64,000 nt of DNA. It comes from Chitinophaga chungangae (lineage in GTDB: Bacteria; Bacteroidota; Bacteroidia; Chitinophagales; Chitinophagaceae). The notes beneath the pieces are model-generated. The model did no database searches. It had not been told where the DNA came from and saw only the letters and a program-made list of their open reading frames with translations. The stretch lies in the NCBI RefSeq assembly GCF_017742215.1, contig NZ_JAGHKP010000002.1:654737-718736 (forward strand). The letters are read 5' to 3'. The translations under genes and the position numbers were made by a program. How positions within the stretch are numbered: the first letter of the stretch is position 1; each line of letters opens with the position of its first letter. Positions 56,077-64,000 of this stretch are shown in pieces.

Positions 56077-56673
56077 GCAACAAAGTAAAATGAAAAAAAG
56101 GAGAAGAGAATATTTGTTGCTGATTGATGAAGAGAAGGATAAAAATCCGCGTTCCTTTTTGTTGAAAAAACGCTGAAAAGAGAAAAGAGCCAACGGAAGA
56201 TTCCGCTGACTCTTTCTACTTACTAACCCATTAAATTCAGGACTAAATTACTAAATGGGTTCAGAATAAAAAAGTTTATTTAATGGATGTTAATAACTTT
56301 TAAAGTGTTAATTCTTTTGGCAGTCAGTCGGCTGTAAGCCTCTATTGTAGCCTGTTTCGCCTGTAAATAATTTTCTATAAACTTTCGTAAAATATTGATA
56401 GCGAGGGATGGTAATATGCGGTTTGATATATTAATTTTTGAATATATTATAAATAAAAATAACTATTAATATTGCATGGAAAATGGGGGTTGGAAGGGTT
56501 TGTTCCGGCCAAAGTGGCAGTGTTAATTTTTTGTGCTGACAAAGCCCATGCGTAACCGGCGGGTTACATGACAATTCTGACAATTTTACCAACTGGTAAG
56601 GGATTTGATGGGAAATAAGGGTTAATTTTATGGTAGTAACCAATTCGATCAGTAAACTAAACAACGATAGATA
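56077..56673. other. Gene-free region upstream of radA and the Zn-peptidase
   Basis: AT-rich, no convincing ORF. Notables: an imperfect stem AGAGCCAACGGAA / TTCCGCTGACTCT at 56186-56213; a GTAACC / GGTTAC hairpin and a TTACCA / TGGTAA pair near 56550-56600; and a tandem TGACAATT at about 56568-56585. Probable promoters of the divergent genes are here. Confidence 0.4.
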
Positions 56674-57363
56674 ATGACACCTGGTGTAATGATCATTTCC
56701 CTGATTTTCGTGGGCATCAGTGCGCTTGTGAGCATGCGGCTGAGGAGCAAATTCAAGAAGTACAGCGAGATCCGGACCTCTTCCGGCCTTACGGGCGCGG
56801 AGGTGGCGGAGAAGATGCTGCACGACAACGGGATCTACGACGTAAAGGTGGTGCAGGGCCAGGGCTTCCTCAGCGACCACTATAATCCCGCTACCAAAAC
56901 GGTGAACCTCAGTCCTGAAGTATATGGCACGCCCAGCGTGGCGGCCGCGGCGGTGGCCGCGCACGAGTGCGGGCACGCTGTACAGCACGCCACGGCTTAT
57001 CCCTGGCTGACAATGCGCTCCAAAATGGTGCCTGCGGTGCAGGTCAGCTCCTATTTGGTTCAAATTGTCCTGTTCGCGGGCATTTTGATGGTCCAGGCTT
57101 TTCCGCAGCTGCTGCTGGGCGGTATTATCCTCTTCGGCGTAACCACGCTGTTTTCCATTATTACCCTGCCGGTGGAGTTCGACGCGTCTAACAGGGCCCT
57201 GAAGTGGCTGGACAGCGCAGGCATTACATACAAGCAGGAACATGATATGGCGAAAGACGCGTTGTGGTGGGCGGCTATGACCTACGTAGTGGCGGCGGTA
57301 TCTTCCGTAGTGATTTTATTGCAATATTTATTAATATATCTGGGCGCCAGCAGGAGGGATTAA
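56674..57363 (+). CDS. Zinc metallopeptidase, YugP-like
   Basis: 229 residues of the Zn_peptidase_2 (YugP) family. An N-terminal transmembrane segment, then the zinc motif HECGH in AAHECGHAVQHATAY near residue 97 with a distal Glu in LPVEFDASNRALK near 168. More hydrophobic segments follow at about 125-160 and 205-225. The substrate is unknown. It is followed by a symmetric terminator. Confidence 0.9.
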   Translation: MTPGVMIISLIFVGISALVSMRLRSKFKKYSEIRTSSGLTGAEVAEKMLHDNGIYDVKVVQGQGFLSDHYNPATKTVNLSPEVYGTPSVAAAAVAAHECGHAVQHATAYPWLTMRSKMVPAVQVSSYLVQIVLFAGILMVQAFPQLLLGGIILFGVTTLFSIITLPVEFDASNRALKWLDSAGITYKQEHDMAKDALWWAAMTYVVAAVSSVVILLQYLLIYLGASRRD

Positions 57364-57387
57364 TCCTGTTCCCGCGGAAAAAAATTG

Positions 57388-57415
57388 AGAAAGGACCGCA
57401 ATTGCGGTCCTTTCT
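57388..57415 (+). terminator. Symmetric terminator of the Zn-peptidase gene
   Basis: Palindrome AGAAAGGACCGC AATT GCGGTCCTTTCT, with T-rich end; its high symmetry means it could act on both strands. Confidence 0.75.
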
Positions 57416-57555
57416 ATTGCCGGAAGCCCTGTAAAACCGGGCTATGAATAAGGTGTTGATAATTGTTTGTCAAAATTTTTATTGAAAATCAACTCATTAC
57501 AAGCACCCCTTCCAAAAAAGTCGTCCAAACTGATGGTTATATTCATTTAACCGCT

Positions 57556-57563
57556 TAGCTTTG
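57556..57563 (+). promoter_or_regulatory. -7 element of the rplM-rpsI operon
   Basis: TAGCTTTG, an exact TAnnTTTG match, 43 bases before the rplM ATG. Confidence 0.5.
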
Positions 57564-57606
57564 CACTCCCAAACATGGGCGAGATTAAATTTTATTCTAT
57601 TAAGCA

Positions 57607-58050
57607 ATGAATACTTTAAGCTTCAAAACAAAGTCTGCTAACGACGCTTACGTAAAGCGTGACTGGTACATCGTGGACGGTACCAACCAAACTGTGGGCA
57701 GGATGAGCGCCAAGATCGCGGCTATTCTGAGAGGTAAGAACAAACCTTACTTCACCCCGCATACTGATTGTGGCGATTATATCATCGTGATCAACGCTGA
57801 CAAAGTTGTTTTCACCGGCAACAAGCTCAACGACAAGACATACCTGACATATTCCGGTTACCCCGGTGGTCAGAAAGGCGAGGCTGCGAAGGACCTGCTG
57901 AAACGCCGTCCGGAAGTAGTGATCGAAAGAGCGGTGAAAGGCATGCTGCCGAAGAACCGTCTGGGCCGTGCGATGTATAAAAAACTCTTCGTTTATGCCG
58001 GTGCGGAACATCCGCATACTGCTCAGAAACCGCAGTCTTTAACTTTCTAA
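57607..58050 (+). CDS. rplM: 50S ribosomal protein L13
   Basis: 147 residues with the family core [19 protein letters not shown] and the [17 protein letters not shown] block, ending in [13 protein letters not shown]. Length is standard. It forms the usual rplM-rpsI pair with S9, 13 bases apart. Confidence 0.98.
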   Translation: MNTLSFKTKSANDAYVKRDWYIVDGTNQTVGRMSAKIAAILRGKNKPYFTPHTDCGDYIIVINADKVVFTGNKLNDKTYLTYSGYPGGQKGEAAKDLLKRRPEVVIERAVKGMLPKNRLGRAMYKKLFVYAGAEHPHTAQKPQSLTF

Positions 58051-58063
58051 TCACACCTGAATA

Positions 58064-58453
58064 ATGGAAAAACAAAAAAATACTATCGGCCGTCGTAAGG
58101 AAGCAGTTGCCCGCGTATACGTGAGCAAAGGTACCGGCACCATTCTGGTGAACGACAAGGACTATAAAACATATTTCGCGCTGATTTACCTGCAGAACCA
58201 GGTTGAAGCGCCTTTCAAGACCATTGACGCGCTCGACAAATTCGATGTTAAAGTGAATGCACAGGGTGGTGGTATCAAAGGTCAGGCTGAAGCTGTAAAA
58301 CTGGGTATCGCCCGCGCACTGTGCGAGATCAACCCCGAGTTTCGCCCTGCACTGAAAGCTGCCGGCCTGCTGAAACGTGATCCGAGATCAGTTGAACGTA
58401 AGAAACCCGGTAAAGCTAAAGCCCGCAGAAGCTTCCAGTTCTCTAAACGTTAA
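58064..58453 (+). CDS. rpsI: 30S ribosomal protein S9
   Basis: 129 residues, starting NTIGRRKEAVARVYVSKGTG and ending with the P-site tail GKAKARRSFQFSKR. The core GGGIKGQAEAVKLGIARALCE is intact. It lies 13 bases after rplM; rpsB follows 45 bases later. Confidence 0.98.
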   Translation: MEKQKNTIGRRKEAVARVYVSKGTGTILVNDKDYKTYFALIYLQNQVEAPFKTIDALDKFDVKVNAQGGGIKGQAEAVKLGIARALCEINPEFRPALKAAGLLKRDPRSVERKKPGKAKARRSFQFSKR

Positions 58454-58498
58454 TGATTGTATCATTCAATTTTTGAACATCAATTCGATTAAAACAAC

Positions 58499-59509
58499 AT
58501 GGAAAATAATACTTCATTACAGCAGCAGTTACTGGAAGCCGGTGTACACTTCGGTCACCTGAAGAAAAAATGGAACCCGAAGATGCTGCCTTATATTTTC
58601 GCTGAAAAGAAAGGTATTCACATCATTGACCTCAACAAAACCGTTGAAGGCCTGCAGGAAACAGCGGCTGCGCTGAAATCCATCGCAAAAAGCGGTAAAA
58701 AGATCATGTTCGTAGCTACCAAAAAGCAGGCGAAAGAGATCGTTGCAGAAGCTGCAAAACGCGTGAACATGCCTTATGTTACCGAAAGGTGGCTGGGCGG
58801 CATGCTGACCAACTTCGCAACCATCCGCAAGAGCGTTAAAAAGATGCAGAGCATCGAGAAAATGCTGGCAGACGGCACTTTCGACAACATCACTAAAAAA
58901 GAGCGCCTGACGCTCTCCCGCGATAAGGACAAAATGGAAAAAGTGCTGGGCGGTATCGCTCAACTGGCACGTGTTCCGGCTGCCCTGTTCATCGTAGACA
59001 TCAGCCACGAGCACATCGCGCTGGCTGAAGCAAAACGTCTCGGTGTATCCACTTTCGGTATGGTAGATACCAACTCCGATCCTACCAGGGTAGACTTCGC
59101 AATTCCCGCGAACGACGACGCTACCAAATCCATCGCTATTATCGTTAGCTACATCGCTGCAGCTATCGCTGAAGGCCTGGCCGAAAGAGCCGTTGAAAAA
59201 ACCGACGAAGTAGAGGAAGAAGAAGCAGACAACAAACTGCGCAAGTTTGAGCTGGAAGGCGGCGACGAGCGCGGTGAGCGTGGACGCAGGCCTGGCGGCC
59301 CCGGTGGCAGAACTGGTGGTCCGGGCGGTCAGCGCGGTCCCGGCGGCCCCGGTGGTAACCGTGGCGGCGGCAACCGTCCTGGTGGCGGCGGCAGAAGCGG
59401 TGGCGGCAATCGTCCCGGCGGCGGTGGTAACCGTCCTGGTGGCAACCGCCCCGGCGGTGGCGGTGGATTCCGTCCCTCCGGCGCAGGCAAACCCGGCCCT
59501 GCCAGATAA
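58499..59509 (+). CDS. rpsB: 30S ribosomal protein S2 with Gly/Arg-rich C-terminal tail
   Basis: 336 residues; typical S2 has 230-260. Residues 1-230 are a normal S2 ([38 protein letters not shown]). After an acidic linker ([15 protein letters not shown]) comes an RGG-like tail from about 255 to the end, rich in G, R, N and P. The tail is in frame with an unbroken coding sequence, so it is not an assembly error. Gly/Arg-rich extensions suggest an RNA-binding or disordered role, which is inferred. Confidence 0.96.
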   Translation: MENNTSLQQQLLEAGVHFGHLKKKWNPKMLPYIFAEKKGIHIIDLNKTVEGLQETAAALKSIAKSGKKIMFVATKKQAKEIVAEAAKRVNMPYVTERWLGGMLTNFATIRKSVKKMQSIEKMLADGTFDNITKKERLTLSRDKDKMEKVLGGIAQLARVPAALFIVDISHEHIALAEAKRLGVSTFGMVDTNSDPTRVDFAIPANDDATKSIAIIVSYIAAAIAEGLAERAVEKTDEVEEEEADNKLRKFELEGGDERGERGRRPGGPGGRTGGPGGQRGPGGPGGNRGGGNRPGGGGRSGGGNRPGGGGNRPGGNRPGGGGGFRPSGAGKPGPAR

Positions 59510-59626
59510 TTGATCAACATCAATATCAATAGTGAATCGTGAATGATACCAGTCGTTCACGATTCACATTATACCCCCCCGGTAAAAATTTTCATAAAAC
59601 AATAACATATAAACTGATTATATACG

Positions 59627-60451
59627 ATGGCAACAATTACAGCAGCTGATGTAAACAAACTGCGTCAGCAAACAGGAGCCGGAATGATGGACTGCAGGAA
59701 AGCGCTGGTTGAAACAGACGGCGATTTCGAGAAAGCAGTGGATTACCTGCGTAAGAAAGGTCAGAAAGTAGCCGCGCTGCGTTCAGACCGCGAAACCAAA
59801 GAAGGCGTTGTGATCGCAAAAACCACTGCGGACGGCAAAGCCGGCGTGGTGCTGCTGCTGAGCTGCGAAACCGACTTTGTGGCCAAAAACCAGGATTTCG
59901 TAGCCTTCGCCCAGTCTATCGCAGACCTGGCGCTGGCTAACAATGTTCAGACCGTTGAGGAACTGAACGCCGCAGCCCTGGACGGTGCTACCGTTGCCGA
60001 CAAAGTGAACGACCAGGTGGCCAAGATCGGTGAAAAAATCACCCTGAGCCGCTTTGAAAGGGTTGAAGCCGCTACCGTAGTGGCTTACATCCACGGTAAC
60101 TATCGCATGGGCGTACTGGTAGGCTTCAGCAAACCCGTTTCTGAAGAGACCGGTAAAGACGTCGCCATGCAGATCGCGGCCATGAACCCGCTGGCTGTAA
60201 GCGCGGAAGGCATCCCGGCCGAACTGGTTGCCCGTGAGAAAGAGATCGCGATCGAGCAGATCAAAGCTGAAGGCAAACCGGCTGAAATGGCTGAGAAGAT
60301 CGCTGCCGGCAAGATCCAGAAGTTCTACAAAGAAAGCACCCTGCTGCAGCAGGCTTTCGTAAAAGACGGCAACAAATCCGTGGCCGACCACCTGAAAAGC
60401 GTGGACGGCGAGCTGAAAGTGACCACTTTCAAGCGCGTAGCTTTAGGATAA
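59627..60451 (+). CDS. tsf: Elongation factor Ts
   Basis: 274 residues. It opens with the UBA-like N-terminus (AADVNKLRQQTGAGMMDCRKAL) and the TDF-type nucleotide-exchange core, seen as LLSCETDFVAKNQDF. The C-terminal dimerisation region is present. It follows rpsB by 117 bases, the standard order, and ends at a good terminator. Confidence 0.98.
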   Translation: MATITAADVNKLRQQTGAGMMDCRKALVETDGDFEKAVDYLRKKGQKVAALRSDRETKEGVVIAKTTADGKAGVVLLLSCETDFVAKNQDFVAFAQSIADLALANNVQTVEELNAAALDGATVADKVNDQVAKIGEKITLSRFERVEAATVVAYIHGNYRMGVLVGFSKPVSEETGKDVAMQIAAMNPLAVSAEGIPAELVAREKEIAIEQIKAEGKPAEMAEKIAAGKIQKFYKESTLLQQAFVKDGNKSVADHLKSVDGELKVTTFKRVALG

Positions 60452-60467
60452 TCGCTTTAAACGATAC

Positions 60468-60500
60468 AAAAGGAGAGATGAAAAATTCTCTCCTTTTTTT
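60468..60500 (+). terminator. Terminator of tsf
   Basis: Stem AAAGGAGAGA / TCTCTCCTTT with a 7-base loop, then TTTTTTG. Confidence 0.9.
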
Positions 60501-60598
60501 TGCATATACGTATTCAGGGGATATTTTTGAGTTCGGAATTGTATATTAGCACTATTCGAGAATAAGGAGAATCAGATCTTACAATAATCATAGCTGAC

Positions 60599-61312
60599 AT
60601 GTTGCCAAAGTACAAACGAATTTTGCTCAAGTTGAGTGGCGAATCCCTGATGGGAGACAGTAATTATGGAATTGATCCGAAAGTGATATCCCAGTATGCA
60701 CAGGATATCAAGGCGGTAACGGACCTTGGGGTACAGGTAGCCATTGTTATTGGCGGCGGGAACATTTACCGCGGGATGAATGAAGCGGAAACCGGTATCG
60801 AGCGGGCCCAGGGCGATTATATGGGGATGCTGGCCACCGTGATCAACGGGATGGCGATGCAGAGCGGTCTTGAACGCGCCGGTATGTATACCAGGCTGCA
60901 ATCGGCCATTAAAATGGAGCAGATCGCCGAGCCGTATATCCGGCGCCGGGCCATCAGGCACCTTGAAAAAGGCCGTGTAGTGATTTTCGGAGCGGGTACG
61001 GGCAACCCGTATTTTACGACGGATACCGCGGCTTCCCTGCGCGCGATCGAGATACAGGCAGACGTGATCCTGAAAGGCACGCGGGTGGATGGCATTTACA
61101 CCGCCGACCCCGAGAAAAACCCGACGGCCACCAAGTTTGAGACGATCACTTTCACGGAAGTATACCAGAAATCGCTCAATGTGATGGACATGACGGCTTT
61201 TACGTTATGCCAGGAAAACAACCTGCCGATCATCGTATTTGATATGAACAAGATAGGCAACCTGTTGCATGTGATCATGGGCAGGAATGTGGGAACGCTT
61301 GTAAAGGGGTAA
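60599..61312 (+). CDS. pyrH: UMP kinase
   Basis: 237 residues of the amino-acid kinase fold, phosphorylating UMP in pyrimidine synthesis. It starts [20 protein letters not shown]. The nucleotide-binding segments [11 protein letters not shown] and [15 protein letters not shown] are clear, and the C-terminal part matches PyrH. It has its own spacing of 147 bases after tsf and a terminator on each side. Confidence 0.97.
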   Translation: MLPKYKRILLKLSGESLMGDSNYGIDPKVISQYAQDIKAVTDLGVQVAIVIGGGNIYRGMNEAETGIERAQGDYMGMLATVINGMAMQSGLERAGMYTRLQSAIKMEQIAEPYIRRRAIRHLEKGRVVIFGAGTGNPYFTTDTAASLRAIEIQADVILKGTRVDGIYTADPEKNPTATKFETITFTEVYQKSLNVMDMTAFTLCQENNLPIIVFDMNKIGNLLHVIMGRNVGTLVKG

Positions 61313-61332
61313 TTTCCTTAAAAGATATATGG

Positions 61333-61358
61333 AAAAGCCGGGTTGCCCCGGCTTTTTT
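61333..61358 (+). terminator. Terminator of pyrH
   Basis: Stem AAAAGCCGGG / CCCGGCTTTT with loop TTGC, then TTT. Confidence 0.9.
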
Positions 61359-61359
61359 G

Positions 61360-62574
61360 TTTGGTGAAGTGTTGGCCTTTCCCATCGGAATGAACATATG
61401 AATTATCACTTTGAATATTGACAACACCTCATCTCCCTTGATCACGCTCTCTTTGATGTTCTCACCGTATCCCGGGATGAATAAACAAACGCAAATGCAT
61501 ACACGCAGTCGCGGTTAGTTCATCAAAAAATGAACAGCGTGAACAGCCTTTTTATTGATTTTGATTCCTAAATTACATGCATCGTTAACCTGCATTCTTC
61601 ATTTGCGATTCACATTACCCGGGTTGAATCTGCATCCGGGAAGGAAGTCAAAAAATATTTGTTAACCCGTTGTGACCGGAAAAAAGACGTTCACAACATA
61701 TCAAGTATGTTCATGAAAAAATATCATGCAGCAAAGAAAAAACCACGGCGATACGGCAGCCCGTGACATGGACGGGAGTGTTATACCCAGCCATGACAAA
61801 GCGTTTCAGTTATTCGGCATTTGCACAAAAAGACCGGGTTCCGGCAATAAATAATTATTTGTTCATAGTTCAGCCTGGAGAATCCAAGGGGGATTTGTAA
61901 TTGCGCCGGATAGCGCGCTCCGGGTGGATGGCCGGCAGGGTGATCGGTGCGGCTTACGTTCAGCATACACCAGGGCTAGTGTGTATCCGGGAATTTATGC
62001 AGCTGCTTCTTCAGTTGCAGTTCCTGAATGAACAGGTTAGGCAACGCAACGGAGCATCCCAGTACAACAACAATTATCTGCGCCGGCTATCCGCCAGGGG
62101 CCGCTATCCCGGCCAAATCCCTGGCAGCCCATGAAAAAATTCAGTCAATATCACTAATCGGCTTAAGTCATTAACAACCGGAAGAAAAGCGGGGGCTGGG
62201 TAAACGTGCGATCAAGGGATCGTCGCACCGCTACACACGGCCGGAGGGAAAAGAGAGGTCGTTATGGATTTCCAGCGGGCCGCAGGCCCCTGGGCGCCTC
62301 GAAATTCAGCCCGAAGGAGATATGATACAATGGACTGCAACCCGCGCTTCCGGTTGTTTAACACCTTGCTCAACCATGTCGGTGATTCGTTCGTACAACA
62401 GCGAACTTAGAATGAGTGAAATGCTCCGGGGGATTCTTCCCCTGGAAAATTTTCTCATGAAATGATTAGAACGAGGAAAGAGAAAAGTGAGCATGCTATT
62501 CGTGTGCTTCTTTCTCCTCACAGAAAGACAACACAATTAAATCGATGAAACAGAAAGGGTGAACGAAAAAGCGG
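61360..62574. other. 1.2-kb region without a convincing gene
   Basis: No complete gene found on either strand. Several short stretches on the minus strand read like gene fragments: 61976-62083 gives IIVVVLGCSVALPNLF-type hydrophobic sequence, and about 62284-62345 gives a YHISFGLNFEAPR-like barrel-strand ending, in different frames with stops. A GTGCGA / TCGCAC hairpin lies near 62205-62230. It may hold decayed genes, or be a long non-coding spacer. Confidence 0.4.
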
Positions 62575-64000
62575 TCACGCCATTTCGTCTTCCTCAAAAG
62601 CCGGCAAGGTATATTCAAACGTGGTATACGTTTCGCCGTCGCTGGATACGGTGATCGTGCCGTTCATCTTTTCAATAAAATCCTTGCAGATGATCAGGGC
62701 CAAACCCGCTCCCCTGCCGGTTTCCCTCGTAATGGCGCCGGGCACGCGGTGCGTGAAAATATATGGCATGTCCATTTCGGTGATGCCGCTGCCGCCGTTG
62801 GTCACGGTTACGATGATCCGGTCGCTTTTACGCCGCGCTTCGATCGTTACCGGGCTGCCCCTGCGCGAATATTTCACGGCGTTGTGCAGCAGGTTCCGGT
62901 TCACGAACTGCAGCATTTCACGGTCTACGCGAACGGTGAGGCCATAGGGAATCTTTATGTCGAGCAGCAAGGCTTTGTCTATGATGTCCGCCATCAACGG
63001 GTCTTTCGCATCGTTCCACAATTCCTGCAGCAGGTAGGGATGCGCTTTGTACTCAAACCCGGCCAGCTGCGTTTTTATCCAGCTCAATACGGTTTCGAAC
63101 AGCTGGAGCGTTTCCGATGCCATAGACGAAATACTGTTGGCGATCTCCTGGAACTGCTCGGGCTTGATGTCTTTCTGCTGGAAAAGATTGGTCACGCTGA
63201 TGATATGCGCAAGCGGCAACCGGAAGTCGTGCGCGAGGATCGACAACAGTTTGTTCTTGAAATCGTCGTGCCGCTGCAACTGTTTGTTTTTGTCCATCAT
63301 CATGCGGTTGATCTCTTTCATCCGTTTGGCGGCCATGTGCGATTCGCGTGTGGAGCGGGAATAGACGTACACCAGTCCCACGGCCAGCAGCGTGCAGATC
63401 ACGGCGAATACGATCAGCATCATGCGGTGACGGCCTTTCAGTTTATCGGAAACAAGCGTTTGCTCCTGCAATTCTTTATTCAGCCGCAAAGCACGCACTT
63501 CCTGTTCCTGGAGGAAAGATTCCATATAATCCTGCTCGCCTTGCGTGCGGAGGCCTTCCTGGTGGAGGGCTATCTCGCGGAGTACGTCGGCGTAGGGGAT
63601 CGCTTCGGCGGGGCCGATGGCTTTATAATATTGGTACAGCGAAGTAACGGGCCGTACCATCAGTTTTTTGTACCCGCCGAGGATGGCCGCGTCCAGCATT
63701 TGTTTGCGGTAAATGATAGAATCCGGGGTCTGGGCGTAAGTGGCGTAAATATCCATCTGCGCGTTGGCGTAGAGGGCGAGGTAATTGTATCCTTCTTTGA
63801 GGGAATGTGCCGCGAGCCGGCGGAGATTTTCCATGGCTTTTTCCAGCCGGCCGGCCTTTACTTCTTCATGCGCGAGGAACAATCCGGTGTAGGTTATGAT
63901 GCGGTCGTCGTGATACCGGGTAGCGATGTCGCGCGCTTTACCGAGCGCCCAGCGGGCGGAATCCTGGCGGAGGCTGTCTTCAGCGAATACGAGGTAATAA
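62575..64000 (-). CDS. TPR-sensor histidine kinase, N-terminus outside window
   Basis: The frame is open through the window edge at 64000, so the N-terminus is missing. The visible N-terminal part is helical-repeat (TPR-like) sequence, for example ARWALGKARDIATRYHDD and KAMENLRRLAAHSLKEGY. A transmembrane helix (MMLIVFAVICTLLAVGLVYV) and a coiled coil follow. The kinase H-box is in LAHDFRLPLAHIISV, the N-box NRNLLHNAVKYSRRG, and the G-box GRGAGLALIICKDFIEKM. The gene ends at 62575. It is probably an inner-membrane sensor; its response regulator is not in view. Confidence 0.9.
   Translation of the reverse strand, partial: YYLVFAEDSLRQDSARWALGKARDIATRYHDDRIITYTGLFLAHEEVKAGRLEKAMENLRRLAAHSLKEGYNYLALYANAQMDIYATYAQTPDSIIYRKQMLDAAILGGYKKLMVRPVTSLYQYYKAIGPAEAIPYADVLREIALHQEGLRTQGEQDYMESFLQEQEVRALRLNKELQEQTLVSDKLKGRHRMMLIVFAVICTLLAVGLVYVYSRSTRESHMAAKRMKEINRMMMDKNKQLQRHDDFKNKLLSILAHDFRLPLAHIISVTNLFQQKDIKPEQFQEIANSISSMASETLQLFETVLSWIKTQLAGFEYKAHPYLLQELWNDAKDPLMADIIDKALLLDIKIPYGLTVRVDREMLQFVNRNLLHNAVKYSRRGSPVTIEARRKSDRIIVTVTNGGSGITEMDMPYIFTHRVPGAITRETGRGAGLALIICKDFIEKMNGTITVSSDGETYTTFEYTLPAFEEDEMA

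Noticed and set aside
56186-56213. Hairpin upstream of radA as a terminator
   Set aside because: No gene ends there on either strand and the stem has mismatches, so its role is unclear.

Overview
The window comes from a member of the Bacteroidota, most likely family Chitinophagaceae (Chitinophaga-like). The evidence is the adjacent gldE-gldD gliding genes behind mutY and ssb, a two-gene methionine synthase, the long IspG form, a ribosomal protein S2 with a glycine/arginine-rich tail, several sigma/anti-sigma pairs with TonB-style domains, and promoters with the Bacteroidota -7 element TAnnTTTG instead of sigma70 boxes. Most starts lack a Shine-Dalgarno sequence, as usual in this phylum. The DNA is moderately GC-rich and almost all ordinary chromosome. 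I found no insertion sequence, phage, CRISPR array, rRNA or tRNA.

Layout. 1-2.3 kb (+): the end of nadB and a lipid A-type acyltransferase. 2.4-7.7 kb (-): LysM and BON proteins, a CstB-like persulfide dioxygenase/rhodanese, an ArsR regulator, and a RidA / 3-hydroxyacyl-CoA dehydrogenase-like / tsaB operon. 7.7-8.6 kb (+): a CPBP protease. 8.5-13.5 kb (-): an L,D-transpeptidase, RNase G/E, a 31-residue basic protein missed by length cut-offs, a TPR protein and HU. 13.7-19.6 kb (+): mutY, ssb, gldE, gldD, a DUF3109 protein and lutB. 19.6-29.7 kb (-): an anti-sigma/TonB fusion with its sigma factor, purH, comEC, carB and a double-HTH regulator, with a candidate small RNA on + between them. 29.8-33.8 kb (+): small unknown proteins, a TPR protein and acs.

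34-40.8 kb (-): a second L,D-transpeptidase, an M16 peptidase, and a sigma / anti-sigma / outer-membrane-barrel operon. 41.2-45.4 kb (+): kbl, a class D beta-lactamase-like lipoprotein and batB-batC. 45.6-49.5 kb: an AraC regulator (-), ispG (+) and a lipoprotein (+). 49.5-53.3 kb (-): split metH. 53.5-54.0 kb (+): a compact unit with a perfect promoter, two tiny leader ORFs (one Cys-rich), a 62-residue protein and a strong terminator. 54-56 kb (-): comF and radA. 56.7-61.3 kb (+): a zinc metallopeptidase and rplM-rpsI-rpsB-tsf-pyrH. 61.4-62.6 kb has no convincing gene and may hold decayed coding remnants. The right edge cuts a TPR-sensor histidine kinase (-).

Most genes are housekeeping: NAD, purine, pyrimidine, methionine and isoprenoid synthesis, translation, DNA repair and envelope. 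The least explained items are the Cys-rich leader-peptide unit divergent from metH (53.5-54.0 kb), the candidate small RNA at about 28.99-29.08 kb, the candidate structured RNA after kbl, and the promoter-hairpin overlap ahead of batB. All four need RNA data to confirm.
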